Shown here piece after piece: positions 23,783-24,275 of a DNA stretch of 24,275 nt. The notes below the pieces were generated by a model. The model did not search any database and was not told the origin of the DNA. It was given only the letters and a program-made list of their open reading frames with translations. Position numbers and translations under genes: made by a program. The DNA comes from JAHDWY01 sp964632865 (lineage in GTDB: Bacteria; Hydrogenedentota; Hydrogenedentia; Hydrogenedentales; SLHB01): assembly GCA_964632865.1 (NCBI GenBank), contig CAZWDH010000077.1, positions 1 through 24,275 of the forward strand. Direction: 5' to 3'. Numbering within the stretch: the stretch's first letter is position 1; the number at the start of each line of letters is the position of its first letter.

Positions 23783-24275
23783 TCAACCCGTTTCAGGGGC
23801 GCTGGCCGTCGGCGGGCGTCGCCGCAAGAATCCGCGGCTGCCGCCGAGGGACAGCCCGAGCGCCACGATCCAGATCAGCACTTCGAATGCGAAGGTCCAG
23901 TGCAACACGAAGTTCAGAAACGTGTAGGGATAGACATTCGGTACTTCAACGAACACCGTGTATTTGTGGACGAACGGTTTATGCCAAAGGATGCCGGCAA
24001 CAACCGTATCCAGGAAGCAGTGCACGAGAAGGTTTGCGGCGGCAAGGATCGCCAAGGGCAAATACTTCTCCCGCCGGACTGCATATAGCACTGCAACGGC
24101 GCCAAGGCACATGGCTATCCAAAACAGCGGGATGTGCGTCCAATAGCTGTGGTGCAGGTGTTGGCGCGCGTCGATGGTGTAGAAGTAGATCATATCGAGG
24201 TCGGGCAGGATTGCAGCGAACACCCCGGTTGCTATTACGAGTCGATGCGACAGGGTCGCCGGCAGCAGGCCTGAT
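23783..24275 (-). CDS. YdjM-like membrane-bound hydrolase family protein (partial)
   Basis: The frame is open to the right window edge, so the N-terminus is missing; about 164 residues are visible, first SGLLPATLSHRLVIATGVFA. The segment AAILPDLDMIYFY plus HLHHSYWTHIPLFW matches the PDxD and H-x-(S/T)-x-H pattern of the YdjM/LexA-regulated membrane hydrolase family, followed by LVHCFLDT and four or so membrane segments and a short Arg-rich tail. The biochemical role of the family is unknown. It runs against the ect-ehu operon with a gap of only 1 nt, so the two transcripts overlap at their ends. Confidence 0.7.
   Translation of the reverse strand, partial: SGLLPATLSHRLVIATGVFAAILPDLDMIYFYTIDARQHLHHSYWTHIPLFWIAMCLGAVAVLYAVRREKYLPLAILAAANLLVHCFLDTVVAGILWHKPFVHKYTVFVEVPNVYPYTFLNFVLHWTFAFEVLIWIVALGLSLGGSRGFLRRRPPTASAPETG

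Overview
The window is about 24 kb of moderately high-G+C DNA from a free-living Gram-negative bacterium: it encodes signal peptides, lipoboxes and a sigma-54 activator. A planctomycete-style mini zinc ribbon, a WbsX/GH99-like secreted protein and several hairpin-type intergenic repeats suggest the PVC superphylum or a neighbour such as Candidatus Hydrogenedentota. That placement is inference; no rRNA or other marker gene is present. I found no tRNA, CRISPR array, transposase or phage gene.

Layout. Positions 1-3982 are accessory in character: a palindromic repeat pair, a secreted GH99-like protein, a 468-bp gap packed with hairpin repeats, and a membrane-anchored ankyrin-repeat protein followed by two more repeat types. 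Positions 3983-7307 hold a GT4 glycosyltransferase and a lipoprotein esterase on the minus strand, and a divergent, apparently exported protein-isoaspartate methyltransferase. Positions 7315-11535 are a minus-strand fatty-acid beta-oxidation operon (FadN-like multifunctional enzyme, thiolase, then a PAS/CxxC protein), with a perfect 11-bp-arm operator-like palindrome upstream. Positions 12116-14033 hold a UbiA prenyltransferase with a VOC protein, and a convergent DUF1697 protein.

The main system runs from 14312 to 23781. An NtrC-family sigma-54 activator with a degenerate receiver domain is followed by two related palindromes (TGYGCA-N5-TGCACA), a hairpin, and a near-consensus sigma-54 promoter (GG-N10-GC). 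Downstream, all on the plus strand and closely spaced, are a stand-alone receiver-like protein, a 44-residue zinc ribbon, ectA-ectB-ectC-ectD (ectoine and 5-hydroxyectoine synthesis), ehuB-ehuC-ehuD-ehuA (ectoine ABC importer) and a SAM methyltransferase. Synthesis, hydroxylation and uptake appear to form one transcription unit. I see no eut catabolic genes, no ectR and no dedicated aspartokinase, so the importer most likely serves osmoprotection and recovery of leaked solute. The proposed sigma-54 control by a probably phosphorylation-independent activator is the most interesting hypothesis here. A YdjM-like membrane protein, cut by the window end, converges on the operon.
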